A program made the translations under genes and the position numbers. Positions 1 through 8,068 of a stretch of DNA of 12,016 bases are shown here, piece by piece. Every line of letters begins with the position of its first letter. Position 1 is the stretch's first letter. The DNA is from a bacterium UBA1790 (lineage in GTDB: Bacteria; Bacteroidota; Bacteroidia; Bacteroidales; Muribaculaceae): positions 273 to 12,288 of the forward strand of contig DCGA01000119.1 in NCBI GenBank assembly GCA_002314465.1, given 5' to 3'. The notes under the pieces are model-generated. The model searched no databases, had not been told where the DNA came from, and worked only from the letters and a program-made list of their open reading frames with translations.

Positions 1-1620
<1,620 letters not shown>

Positions 1621-1645
1621 TAAGCTAAACACTACCACATTATAT

Positions 1646-1679
1646 AACAAGGCACCCCACTTCAGGGTGCCTTGTTTGA
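1646..1679 (+). terminator. Rho-independent-type terminator of ppdK
   Basis: A perfect 12-bp stem (AACAAGGCACCC at 1646-1657 pairing with GGGTGCCTTGTT at 1665-1676) with a 7-base loop, 25 bases after the ppdK stop codon. The T-rich end of the stem runs into TTTG. Its strength and position make termination of the ppdK transcript the simplest reading. Confidence 0.88.
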
Positions 1680-1727
1680 TATTGAAATGCTCTCAGTAAA
1701 AATGAGACAGGTCTTTTACCAAGAAAG

Positions 1728-1756
1728 AGTTGCTTTGCGTATTAAGCAAAGCAACT
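1728..1756. repeat. Perfect 11-bp inverted repeat upstream of the orphan PBECR gene
   Basis: AGTTGCTTTGC (1728-1738) and its exact reverse complement (1746-1756) flank the 7-base spacer GTATTAA. No T-run follows on the plus strand, and only a mild one (CTTTCTT) on the minus strand, so it is not a convincing terminator. It lies 46 bases before the ATG at 1802 and could be an operator, an RNA hairpin in the leader, or a scar at the edge of inserted DNA. A weaker 5-bp hairpin (TCTCA/TGAGA, 1691-1707) lies just before it. Confidence 0.7.
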
Positions 1757-1801
1757 AATGATATAAAACAAATTACATAAATTCTTTAAATATATAAAAC
1801 C

Positions 1802-2338
1802 ATGATTGAGAACAATAACAACAAGAACGAACCGAGCGAAACGAAGGAAACAGAGAAGGAAGGTGAAGCAACAGGCGCACTTCATCATCACACTGTAGGC
1901 GACATTTCCCTTGTATGGGGTGATGCGAAGACTGGACTTGCAAAGATTGTCAAAAAACACCCAGAGGTTCTTGACAACCTTCAAGACATCATTGATAGCA
2001 TGGAAATCGTGCAGGAAAGTGACAACCGCATCAAGCTTGAGTCAGACACACACTTTGCTGTTGTAAGCAAGGAATATAAAGGCGAGCCAAGAGAAAAATG
2101 GTTGCTTACCGCCTATGAGAAAAAAGAAACGTCCGAACCTGCTAACAGTAGGATGGACGTTGAAAGCAACCTCGAAGGCAAGTCGGACGACACAGCTACC
2201 CGACAAGATTCTGACGTTTCTGGAGGCAAAGTTACGAATAATTCTGGAATTGTCAAAGAAAATGCCGAAGAAGAAACAGATAACGTCACTGTTTCCAAGA
2301 CCACCATGGCATGCCGCTATAAAAAAGTCAGGCTGTAA
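1802..2338 (+). CDS. Orphan PBECR/DUF3519-type (barnase/colicin E5-like) endoribonuclease-domain protein
   Basis: A 178-residue cytoplasmic protein without signal peptide or membrane segments. Residues 1-20 are an Asn/Glu/Lys-rich leader. Residues 21-109 hold the recognisable domain: GEATGALHHH, then VGDISLVWGDAKTGLAKI, KKHPEVLDNL (His53) and WLLTAYEKKE (100-109). This pattern belongs to the putative barnase/colicin E5 family endoribonuclease domain usually found inside large polyvalent or MuF-like proteins of phages and conjugative elements in gut Bacteroidales. Residues 110-178 are a low-complexity acidic linker. Here the domain stands alone. A stop codon in frame at 1787-1789 supports the ATG at 1802; no SD is seen. 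Codon use is AT-richer than in neighbouring genes, which suggests transfer. The last residues may be frameshifted (see 2323-2460). The assignment rests on recalled motif similarity; RNase activity is unproven. Confidence 0.72.
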   Translation: MIENNNNKNEPSETKETEKEGEATGALHHHTVGDISLVWGDAKTGLAKIVKKHPEVLDNLQDIIDSMEIVQESDNRIKLESDTHFAVVSKEYKGEPREKWLLTAYEKKETSEPANSRMDVESNLEGKSDDTATRQDSDVSGGKVTNNSGIVKENAEEETDNVTVSKTTMACRYKKVRL

Positions 2339-2460
2339 GCTTACAATTTAAGGAAGGACATACTGCGCCCTTATCTAATAAGGGTGGAGCACATCATTAT
2401 GCAGATATAATTGGAATAAAAAAGGGGGAAAAGGCGTGGTATCTCAGAATTTATTTGTAA
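2323..2460 (+). pseudogene. Displaced 45-codon C-terminal segment of the PBECR gene (probable frameshift at an A6 run)
   Basis: Directly after the A6 run at 2321-2326 the other plus-strand frame is open for 45 codons to TAA at 2458-2460. It reads as plausible protein (SLQFKEGHTAPLSNKGG, then AHHYADIIGIKKGEKAWYLRIYL in two adjoining pieces). That frame has a TAA at 2320-2322 and contains no ATG, so it cannot start alone. One extra A in the homopolymer would fuse it to residue 174 of the preceding protein and replace the short ending VRL. I read it as the original C terminus lost by a one-base deletion, or a sequencing error. Its family is not recognised. A 7-bp hairpin (2368-2384) lies inside it. 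Confidence 0.45.
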
Positions 2461-2465
2461 TTTTG
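2458..2465 (+). promoter_or_regulatory. Candidate -7 element for the 5'-nucleotidase gene
   Basis: TAATTTTG matches the Bacteroidetes -7 consensus TAnnTTTG and lies 44 bases before the ATG at 2510. No clear TTTG -33 box sits 19-21 bases upstream, so the call is tentative. The element overlaps the TAA that ends the displaced PBECR segment. Confidence 0.35.
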
Positions 2466-2509
2466 TTCTGATATTAATAAAAGACTTAAAATTATAGTGT
2501 TAAGAATTA

Positions 2510-4105
2510 ATGCTTATGAGAAAAAATCATTACCTTTCGCTCCTTTCACTGGTTGTGATGAGTGCAGTGGCGCTTACCGGATGTAAGACCTCAAAACTAG
2601 ATAAACACTTTGGAGTTGTCTACGAGAAAGAAAAGAGTATCGTGGTCATATATGATAACGACGTTCATTGCGGTATCGACGGCTATGCTAAGATGGCTGG
2701 TCTGCGCGATGCTGTTTCGGATACTGCTTATGCAGCCCTCGTTTCGAGCGGCGACTATCTGCAGGGCGGCACTACCGGCGCGCTGTCGCACGGACAGTAT
2801 ATCGTCGACATCATGAAGCACATGGACTATGACGCAATCACGCTGGGTAACCATGAGTTTGACTATGGCGTTCCCGCGATGCTCAAGCTCCTTGAACAAG
2901 CCAACGCGCCCGTGGCATGCGTGAACTTCCGCGACATGCAGGGCAAGCGCATCTTTGAGCCTTACGTGATGAAGCAGATGGGCAACAAGAAGGTTGCATT
3001 CATCGGTGCCGTTACTCCCACCGCCATGGCAACCGAGGCTTACTCTTTCTTTGACAAGGACGACAACCAGCTCTATGACCTTGCCGAGAAGGAGGTTTAC
3101 CAGATGGTTCAAGAACAAGTGAATGCTGCAAGAAAATCCGGGGCCGACTATGTGGTGATGATTACCCACCTGGGCGAGGACAAGAACTCGATGAATGTGG
3201 ATTCTCACGGACTTGTGGAGGCTACCAATGGCATTGACATCGTGCTTGACGGTCACACCCACTCGGTTATCCCCCATGACATTGTTAACAACAAGGACGG
3301 CAAACCCATCATCGTTACCCAGACCGGAACCAAGCTCGCCAACATAGGTAAGCTCATTATTACTCCCGACGGTAAATTCTCTACCGAACTTGTTCCCATG
3401 TCAGAGTGTACACATGTAAGCGCGAAGGTTCAACACGCTACCGACAGCATCAACAACCTGATGAGCGAACTCGTGAACCGCAAGATATGTAAGCTCGACT
3501 ATGACCTGCACATCCTTGACGAAAACGGCAAACAGGCCGTTCGCCGCGAGGAGACAAACGCCGGTGATATTGTGACCGATGCATATCGTGCCGTTACCGG
3601 TGCCGAAATTGCCATCACCAATGGCGGTGGTATCCGCTCGGAGGCTAAGGCAGGCGACCTCACTTATGGTAACGTGATTGCCTTCCTGCCCTATGACAAC
3701 TATGTGAGCATCGTTGAGATTACCGGTAGCCAGTTGCTTGACGTGCTTGAGACCTGTACATCGTTCATCCCCGTTGAGGACGGCGATTTCCCCCAGGTAT
3801 CGGGTATGAAGTTTACCGTACATGCATCAAGGGAGACCAACCGCGTGACCGACCTTATTATCCTTAACAAGAAGACAAACGAATATGAGCCCGTAGACCT
3901 TGGCCGCACTTACCAACTCGCAACCATCGACTACTGTATCACCGGCGGCGGCCTTCGCAGCAAGCTCAAGAAGAACAACGTGTTAAAACCCAGCATCGTG
4001 GTGTACAACGAGTGCCTCATCCAGTACGTTGTTGAGCACCTTAACGGACACATAGGCGAAGAATATGCCCAGCCCCAGGGCCGCATCACCATCGTGAAAG
4101 ACTAA
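2510..4105 (+). CDS. Lipoprotein 5'-nucleotidase / UshA-like metallophosphatase
   Basis: Probably hydrolyses nucleoside 5'-phosphates or related phosphoesters outside the cytoplasm, for nucleoside and phosphate salvage. The 531-residue product starts with a lipoprotein signal peptide with lipobox LTGC (Cys25), so it should be membrane-anchored and exported. The N-terminal calcineurin-like metallophosphatase domain (about 43-300) shows the dimetal site in order: D51-x-H53, SSGDYLQGG (Asp82), LGNHEFDYG (Asn114, His115), ITHLGED (His220) and LDGHTH (His249, His251). The C-terminal 5'-nucleotidase substrate domain (about 330-531) shows NAGDIVTDAYR, ITNGGGIRSEA (369-379) and FLPYDN (392-397). Length is normal for the family and nothing essential is missing. 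An ATG at 2516 is an equally good start (MRKNHY gives a classic n-region). It appears monocistronic and converges on relA. The exact substrate cannot be told. Confidence 0.93.
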   Translation: MLMRKNHYLSLLSLVVMSAVALTGCKTSKLDKHFGVVYEKEKSIVVIYDNDVHCGIDGYAKMAGLRDAVSDTAYAALVSSGDYLQGGTTGALSHGQYIVDIMKHMDYDAITLGNHEFDYGVPAMLKLLEQANAPVACVNFRDMQGKRIFEPYVMKQMGNKKVAFIGAVTPTAMATEAYSFFDKDDNQLYDLAEKEVYQMVQEQVNAARKSGADYVVMITHLGEDKNSMNVDSHGLVEATNGIDIVLDGHTHSVIPHDIVNNKDGKPIIVTQTGTKLANIGKLIITPDGKFSTELVPMSECTHVSAKVQHATDSINNLMSELVNRKICKLDYDLHILDENGKQAVRREETNAGDIVTDAYRAVTGAEIAITNGGGIRSEAKAGDLTYGNVIAFLPYDNYVSIVEITGSQLLDVLETCTSFIPVEDGDFPQVSGMKFTVHASRETNRVTDLIILNKKTNEYEPVDLGRTYQLATIDYCITGGGLRSKLKKNNVLKPSIVVYNECLIQYVVEHLNGHIGEEYAQPQGRITIVKD

Positions 4106-4114
4106 GCAATAGAC

Positions 4115-4137
4115 AGATAGGCACCTCTGCCCTATCT
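4115..4137. repeat. Short hairpin after the 5'-nucleotidase stop
   Basis: AGATAGG (4115-4121) pairs with CCTATCT (4131-4137) across a 9-base loop, starting 9 bases after the 5'-nucleotidase stop codon. There is no T-run, so it may only add 3'-end stability to the transcript before the stronger hairpin at 4150-4183. Confidence 0.5.
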
Positions 4138-4149
4138 CACATATAACGA

Positions 4150-4183
4150 AAAACGAGCATTTGAATGACCAAATGCTCGTTTT
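4150..4183. terminator. Bidirectional terminator between the convergent 5'-nucleotidase gene and relA
   Basis: A perfect 14-bp stem (AAAACGAGCATTTG at 4150-4163 with CAAATGCTCGTTTT at 4170-4183) and a 6-base loop. It is bordered by an A-run on the left and a T-run on the right, so it works as an intrinsic terminator in both directions. It lies between two convergent stop codons (4105 and 4204). Confidence 0.9.
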
Positions 4184-4203
4184 GTTATTGTAAGTGTAAC
4201 TAC

Positions 4204-6414
4204 TTAGCGGTTAACACGTTCAACCTGTTTAACACCCTTGAGTGCAAGAATCTTCTTGCAAAGTTCGTCCAGAGCCGATATGCTGGGGATACCCACCACG
4301 AGGAAGCCCTCGAAAGTGCCCTGTTGCGACGAGATGGAGATATTGCGCAACACTGTATCGCCACTCTTGTTGATGACCGAAGTGATGTTAGACACGATAC
4401 CAATGTCGTCCTTGCCTACCACCTTGAGTGTAACGGCAAACTGTGCTCCCACCTTTCCCGACCAGGCACTCTTAATCATGCGGTAAGGATACTTAGACAC
4501 CAGGTGGCGAAGATTACCGCACTCTACCTTGTGAATCTTAATGGCACCATCGCTGGCAATGAAACCTGCGATGCGGTCGCCCAAAATGGGATTGCAGCAC
4601 TTAGACAACTTGTAGTTGATGCCCTTGACGTTATTGCCGATGACAAGGATATCGTCGCTTTGAGCCTCCTCCTTGACGGGCATGAGGACAAACTCCTCGG
4701 CAGTGCCGTGCTTAGCGTTTGATCCCTCGTTAAGGCTCTCGACAAGTTGCTCGTAACGCTCGACAACGGTGTTTACGTCGAGGCGTTCCTCGTTGATATC
4801 AACATAGAAGTCGGTTATGGTCTTGTAGCCCATCTTCTTGGTGAGCTTAGACATTGTGCCCTCGTCGAGTTCAATCTTGCGATTCTTGAAACGACGATGC
4901 ACGAGTTCGCGCGCCATGTCGGCCTGACGCACACGCGCCTCATTAACCGCCTGGCGAATCTTATTGCGAGCCTTACCGGTTACAACATAGTTGAGCCAGT
5001 CTTGTCGCGGTATCTGAGTAGACGATGTAGTAATCTCGACAGTGTCTCCGCTCTTAAGCTTGTAATTGAGCTTCTGGTTCTTGCCGTCGACACGGCCACC
5101 GGTACAGGTGCACCCCACCCTTGTGTGGATAGCAAATGCAAAGTCGAGGATTGTAGAGCCTGCGGGAAGTTGGAAGAGGTCGCCCTTGGGAGTAAACACG
5201 AACACCTCCTTGTCGTAGAGGTTCATGTTCATGCCACGCACAAGTTCCATCTGGCCGATACTGCCAGCCTCGAGCACCTCACGCACATTGTTCATCCAAG
5301 AGTCGAGGTCGCCCTCGCTCTTGATGCCCTTGTACTTCCAGTGTGCCGCGAGACCACGCTCGGCGATTTCGTCCATACGCTTAGTGCGAATCTGCACCTC
5401 CACCCACTTGTCCTCGGGTCCCTTAACAGTGATGTGCAGCGACTCATAGCCATTGCTCTTGGGGATAGTAATCCAGTCTTTGTGGCGCGACGGATTGGCG
5501 ATATAAATGTCTGTAACAATCGAATAGGCAATCCAGCAGTCCTTCTTCTCACGGTCGGTGGGAGTGTCGAGAATGATGCGAATCGCAAAGAGGTCGTACA
5601 TGCCGTTAAGGTCGATGTCCTTCTTCTTCATCTTGTTCCAGATGGAGTTGATGCTCTTAGTGCGGCCCTTGATTTCAAAGTTGAGTCCAGCCTCGCAGAG
5701 AGCCTCTTTGATGGGTGCAATGAAGTCGACCACATAGGTGTCGCGGCGTTGCTTGGTCTCGCTCAGTTTCTCGGCAATCTGAGTGTAAACCCTGCGGTTG
5801 AGATACTTGAGCGAAGTATCTTCGAGCTCTGACTTAATTTTGTACAGACCCAAGCGGTGAGCGAGCGGCGCATAGAGGTAGCGCGACTCGGATGCTATAT
5901 TGTGAACGAAAGTCTCATTGGGATGATGATTGATTTCGCGCATGAGTCCCAAGCGGTCGACAATCATGATGATAATGACGCGGATATCATCGGCAAAGGT
6001 AAGGAGAAGTTTCTGGAAGCCCTCGTTGCGCAAAGCAGCCTGACGCTGGTAAAGCTGAGAAACCTTTACAAGTCCACGCGTAATCTTGGCAACATCCTCG
6101 CCAAACATAGATATCACCTGTCCCTCGGTGATGTATTCGTTGCGCTGCAAGTTATAGAGCAGCGTAGCAATGACCATACTGCGGTCGGGAGCAATATTCT
6201 CGGCAACCAACAGAGCCGTGCGCAGGTTGCGAACAGTGGGGTTAATGCCAAACTGGTCGCGGCTATACTGGTTGGCCAGAATACCCTGTTTGATAATAGC
6301 ATGCACACGGTTGATGTCCTCAAGGCTTACCACCTCGTTGAGACGGGCAATCAACTCCCTGACCATGCTTTTCATCAAGGCCTTTTCTTTGTCGTTAAAG
6401 TAAGTTTGGTTCAT
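4204..6414 (-). CDS. relA: Long RelA/SpoT homologue with degenerate hydrolase domain, (p)ppGpp synthetase
   Basis: Makes (p)ppGpp from ATP and GTP/GDP in the stringent response. The 736-residue protein has full long-RSH architecture: HD region (about 20-200), synthetase (about 240-362), TGS (about 404-463), helical region, zinc-finger/CC motif (Cys606, Cys607, His628, Cys632) and ACT/RRM (about 657-736). The HD hydrolase site is lost: where active enzymes have LLHDVVEDT this one has LLYNLQRNE (85-93), and DRLHNMRT is DRLGLMRE. The synthetase is intact, with GRTKS (250-254), YDLFAIRI, NGYESLH (321-327) and the catalytic Glu339 in EVQIRT. The Mg-response loop reads RHKD (310-313), the RxKD form normally seen in bifunctional enzymes. 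I infer a synthetase-only enzyme, with a separate SpoT elsewhere, as in Bacteroides. The ATG at 6414 is preceded by a good SD. Confidence 0.92.
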   Translation of the reverse strand: MNQTYFNDKEKALMKSMVRELIARLNEVVSLEDINRVHAIIKQGILANQYSRDQFGINPTVRNLRTALLVAENIAPDRSMVIATLLYNLQRNEYITEGQVISMFGEDVAKITRGLVKVSQLYQRQAALRNEGFQKLLLTFADDIRVIIIMIVDRLGLMREINHHPNETFVHNIASESRYLYAPLAHRLGLYKIKSELEDTSLKYLNRRVYTQIAEKLSETKQRRDTYVVDFIAPIKEALCEAGLNFEIKGRTKSINSIWNKMKKKDIDLNGMYDLFAIRIILDTPTDREKKDCWIAYSIVTDIYIANPSRHKDWITIPKSNGYESLHITVKGPEDKWVEVQIRTKRMDEIAERGLAAHWKYKGIKSEGDLDSWMNNVREVLEAGSIGQMELVRGMNMNLYDKEVFVFTPKGDLFQLPAGSTILDFAFAIHTRVGCTCTGGRVDGKNQKLNYKLKSGDTVEITTSSTQIPRQDWLNYVVTGKARNKIRQAVNEARVRQADMARELVHRRFKNRKIELDEGTMSKLTKKMGYKTITDFYVDINEERLDVNTVVERYEQLVESLNEGSNAKHGTAEEFVLMPVKEEAQSDDILVIGNNVKGINYKLSKCCNPILGDRIAGFIASDGAIKIHKVECGNLRHLVSKYPYRMIKSAWSGKVGAQFAVTLKVVGKDDIGIVSNITSVINKSGDTVLRNISISSQQGTFEGFLVVGIPSISALDELCKKILALKGVKQVERVNR

Positions 6415-6420
6415 ATATTT

Positions 6421-6426
6421 CCTCCC
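6421..6426 (-). promoter_or_regulatory. Shine-Dalgarno sequence of relA
   Basis: On the minus strand GGGAGG lies 6 bases before the relA ATG (6414). It is an almost perfect anti-SD complement at good spacing. It fixes the start codon and is unusual here, since most other starts in the window have only A/T-rich leaders. Confidence 0.75.
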
Positions 6427-6443
6427 ATTGTTAAAAAAGATTA

Positions 6444-6475
6444 CAAAATTATTTTTTTCATCTCAATAAAACAAG
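6444..6475 (-). promoter_or_regulatory. Candidate relA promoter
   Basis: Minus-strand TAATTTTG (6444-6451) fits the Bacteroidetes -7 box TAnnTTTG. A degenerate -33 box CTTG (6472-6475) lies 20 bases upstream of it. The resulting leader would be roughly 25 bases long and would contain the SD. Confidence 0.45.
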
Positions 6476-6494
6476 CAAATTGGCACAAAATCAC

Positions 6495-6502
6495 TATCTT
6501 TG
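6495..6502 (+). promoter_or_regulatory. Candidate -7 element for the DUF4301 gene
   Basis: TATCTTTG matches TAnnTTTG and lies 35 bases before the ATG at 6538, in the 123-base divergent spacer shared with relA. A -33 TTTG at standard distance is not evident. Confidence 0.45.
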
Positions 6503-6537
6503 ACAAAAATTGTAATAATTTAAAACCTTATACGCAT

Positions 6538-8052
6538 ATGTTCAACGACCAGGACCTTCAGTTAATAGAGAAAAAAGGAATCACCCCCGAGATGATTAAA
6601 ACACAATTGGAGAACTTCAACAACGGTTTCCCCTACCTCAAGATAGACTCGGTGGCAACAGTGGGCAACGGTATCGTAGCCATTAGTGACAAGGACGCAA
6701 GTGCCTGCATAGCCCAGTGGAACGAATTCAAGGCACAAGGCGGCACAGTAGAGAAGTTTGTACCCGCCAGCGGTGCAGCCAGCCGCATGTTCAAGAATGT
6801 ATTTGAATTTGTGACCGCCAACAAGCCCGCTCCCGAAACAGCGTTTGAAAAAGATTTCTTTGACAATATCACCAAGTTTGCATTCTTCCCTCTCCTTAAC
6901 AAGGCTTGCGTGGAGCTTTACCAGCTCTCGATTGCCGAGTTGAAGGAAGCCGGCCGATATGTAGACGTAGCGCGCACACTGCTCGACGAGAAGGGACTTA
7001 ACTATGGCGCTCTGCCCAAGGGTTTGCTCAAGTTCCACCGTGCTGCAGCCGGCACTGTCCACACCCCCGTAGAGGAACACCTTGAGGAAGGCGCACAGTA
7101 TGCAGCCGACTCACAGAGCAACGTGAACCTGCACTTTACCGTATCGCCCGAACACCGCAGCGAGTTCAAGAAGATACTTGATGCCAAGCTTCCCAACATG
7201 GAGAAGGTGTGGGGCGTTACATATAACGTTACCATGAGTGAACAAAAGGCCTCGACCGACACAATGGCCGTGACCAATGACAATACTCCCTACCGCGATG
7301 CCAAGGGCAACCTGCTGTTCCGTCCCGCCGGACACGGAGCCCTTATCGAGAACCTCAACGAGCGCCAGGCACAGGTAATCTTCGTAAAGAACATCGACAA
7401 CGTGGTGCCTTCGCGCCTGCGCCACACCACACTGCGCTACAAGAAGGTTATCGCCGGTTACCTCGTGGGCGTGCAGCAGCAAGTGGCCAAGTATCTCACA
7501 ATGCTTGACGAAGGCAATGCTCCCCTCAAGGAGATTCTGGACTATGTAGAGAACAACCTGTTCACACACAATGCCGCTGCAGCCGAGATGGACGACGCTG
7601 CACTTGCCCAGTACCTTCGCACAAAGCTCAACCGTCCCCTGAGAGTGTGCGGCATGGTACGCAACGAGGGAGAACCCGGCGGCGGCCCGTACCTGGCATA
7701 CAATGCCGACGGCAGCTACTCGCCCCAAATCCTTGAGGCAGCCCAGATTGACGCAAGCAATGCCGATGCTGTGGCACTGATGAAGAGCGGCACACACTTC
7801 AATCCCGTAGACCTTGTGTGCTACATACAGGATTATAAGGGCCAGAAATTTGACCTCAAGCAGTTTGTAGACTACAGCACCGGACTTATAAGCGAGAAAT
7901 CGAAGGACGGCGTGGCAATCAAGGCCCTTGAGTTGCCCGGTCTGTGGAACGGCTCGATGAGCGACTGGAACACAATCTTTGTTGAGGTACCCATCGAGAC
8001 TTTCAATCCTGTGAAGACAGTTAACGACCTGCTGCGTCCCCAGCACCAATAA
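6538..8052 (+). CDS. DUF4301 family protein, candidate nucleotidyltransferase-like enzyme
   Basis: A 504-residue cytoplasmic protein of the Bacteroidetes family DUF4301; no established function. The ATG at 6538 (MFNDQDLQL) matches the usual family start. The frame is open back to 5857, but that stretch is antisense to relA. Conserved blocks: PASGAASRMFK (76-86), ALPKGLLKFH (158-167), TPVEEHLEEG (176-185), NLHFTVSPEH (197-206), RPAGHGALIENLN (262-274), VKNIDNVV (283-290) and LPGLWNGSMSDWNT (466-479). I infer a GT-A/UDPGP-like nucleotidyltransferase core: a Gly-rich loop with Arg-Met, a PK-type motif, then a GHG...N-x-DN arrangement like the UTP-sugar uridylyltransferases. That is pattern resemblance, not proof. 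The thioredoxin-like lipoprotein gene follows after 16 bases, probably on the same transcript. No SD is seen. Confidence 0.85.
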   Translation: MFNDQDLQLIEKKGITPEMIKTQLENFNNGFPYLKIDSVATVGNGIVAISDKDASACIAQWNEFKAQGGTVEKFVPASGAASRMFKNVFEFVTANKPAPETAFEKDFFDNITKFAFFPLLNKACVELYQLSIAELKEAGRYVDVARTLLDEKGLNYGALPKGLLKFHRAAAGTVHTPVEEHLEEGAQYAADSQSNVNLHFTVSPEHRSEFKKILDAKLPNMEKVWGVTYNVTMSEQKASTDTMAVTNDNTPYRDAKGNLLFRPAGHGALIENLNERQAQVIFVKNIDNVVPSRLRHTTLRYKKVIAGYLVGVQQQVAKYLTMLDEGNAPLKEILDYVENNLFTHNAAAAEMDDAALAQYLRTKLNRPLRVCGMVRNEGEPGGGPYLAYNADGSYSPQILEAAQIDASNADAVALMKSGTHFNPVDLVCYIQDYKGQKFDLKQFVDYSTGLISEKSKDGVAIKALELPGLWNGSMSDWNTIFVEVPIETFNPVKTVNDLLRPQHQ

Positions 8053-8068
8053 AAAACAAGCATTGAAT

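Noticed and set aside
2318..2327. Programmed -1 ribosomal frameshift site at the A6 run
   Set aside because: The heptamer T AAA AAA would need re-pairing of AAA with TAA. No convincing stimulatory structure was seen at the right distance. A mutation or sequencing error is simpler.
2368..2384. CCCTTAT/ATAAGGG hairpin as a terminator of the PBECR gene
   Set aside because: It has only a 3-base loop, lacks a T-run and lies inside the displaced coding segment.
2597..3277. 226-codon minus-strand ORF opposite the 5'-nucleotidase gene
   Set aside because: It is antisense to the conserved metal-site region and has His/Val-rich shadow composition.
4747..5832. 361-codon plus-strand ORF opposite relA
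   Set aside because: It is antisense to the synthetase and TGS domains of a clearly conserved protein, has no family motifs, and arises from the codon bias of relA.
5857..6537. Upstream in-frame extension of the DUF4301 gene
   Set aside because: It overlaps relA antisense and the divergent promoter region. The family start MFNDQDLQL at 6538 is the natural N terminus.
8063..8065. TTG as start of the thioredoxin-like lipoprotein
   Set aside because: The ATG at 8069 gives a standard signal peptide (MKRLF). The TTG adds only two residues and has no supporting SD.
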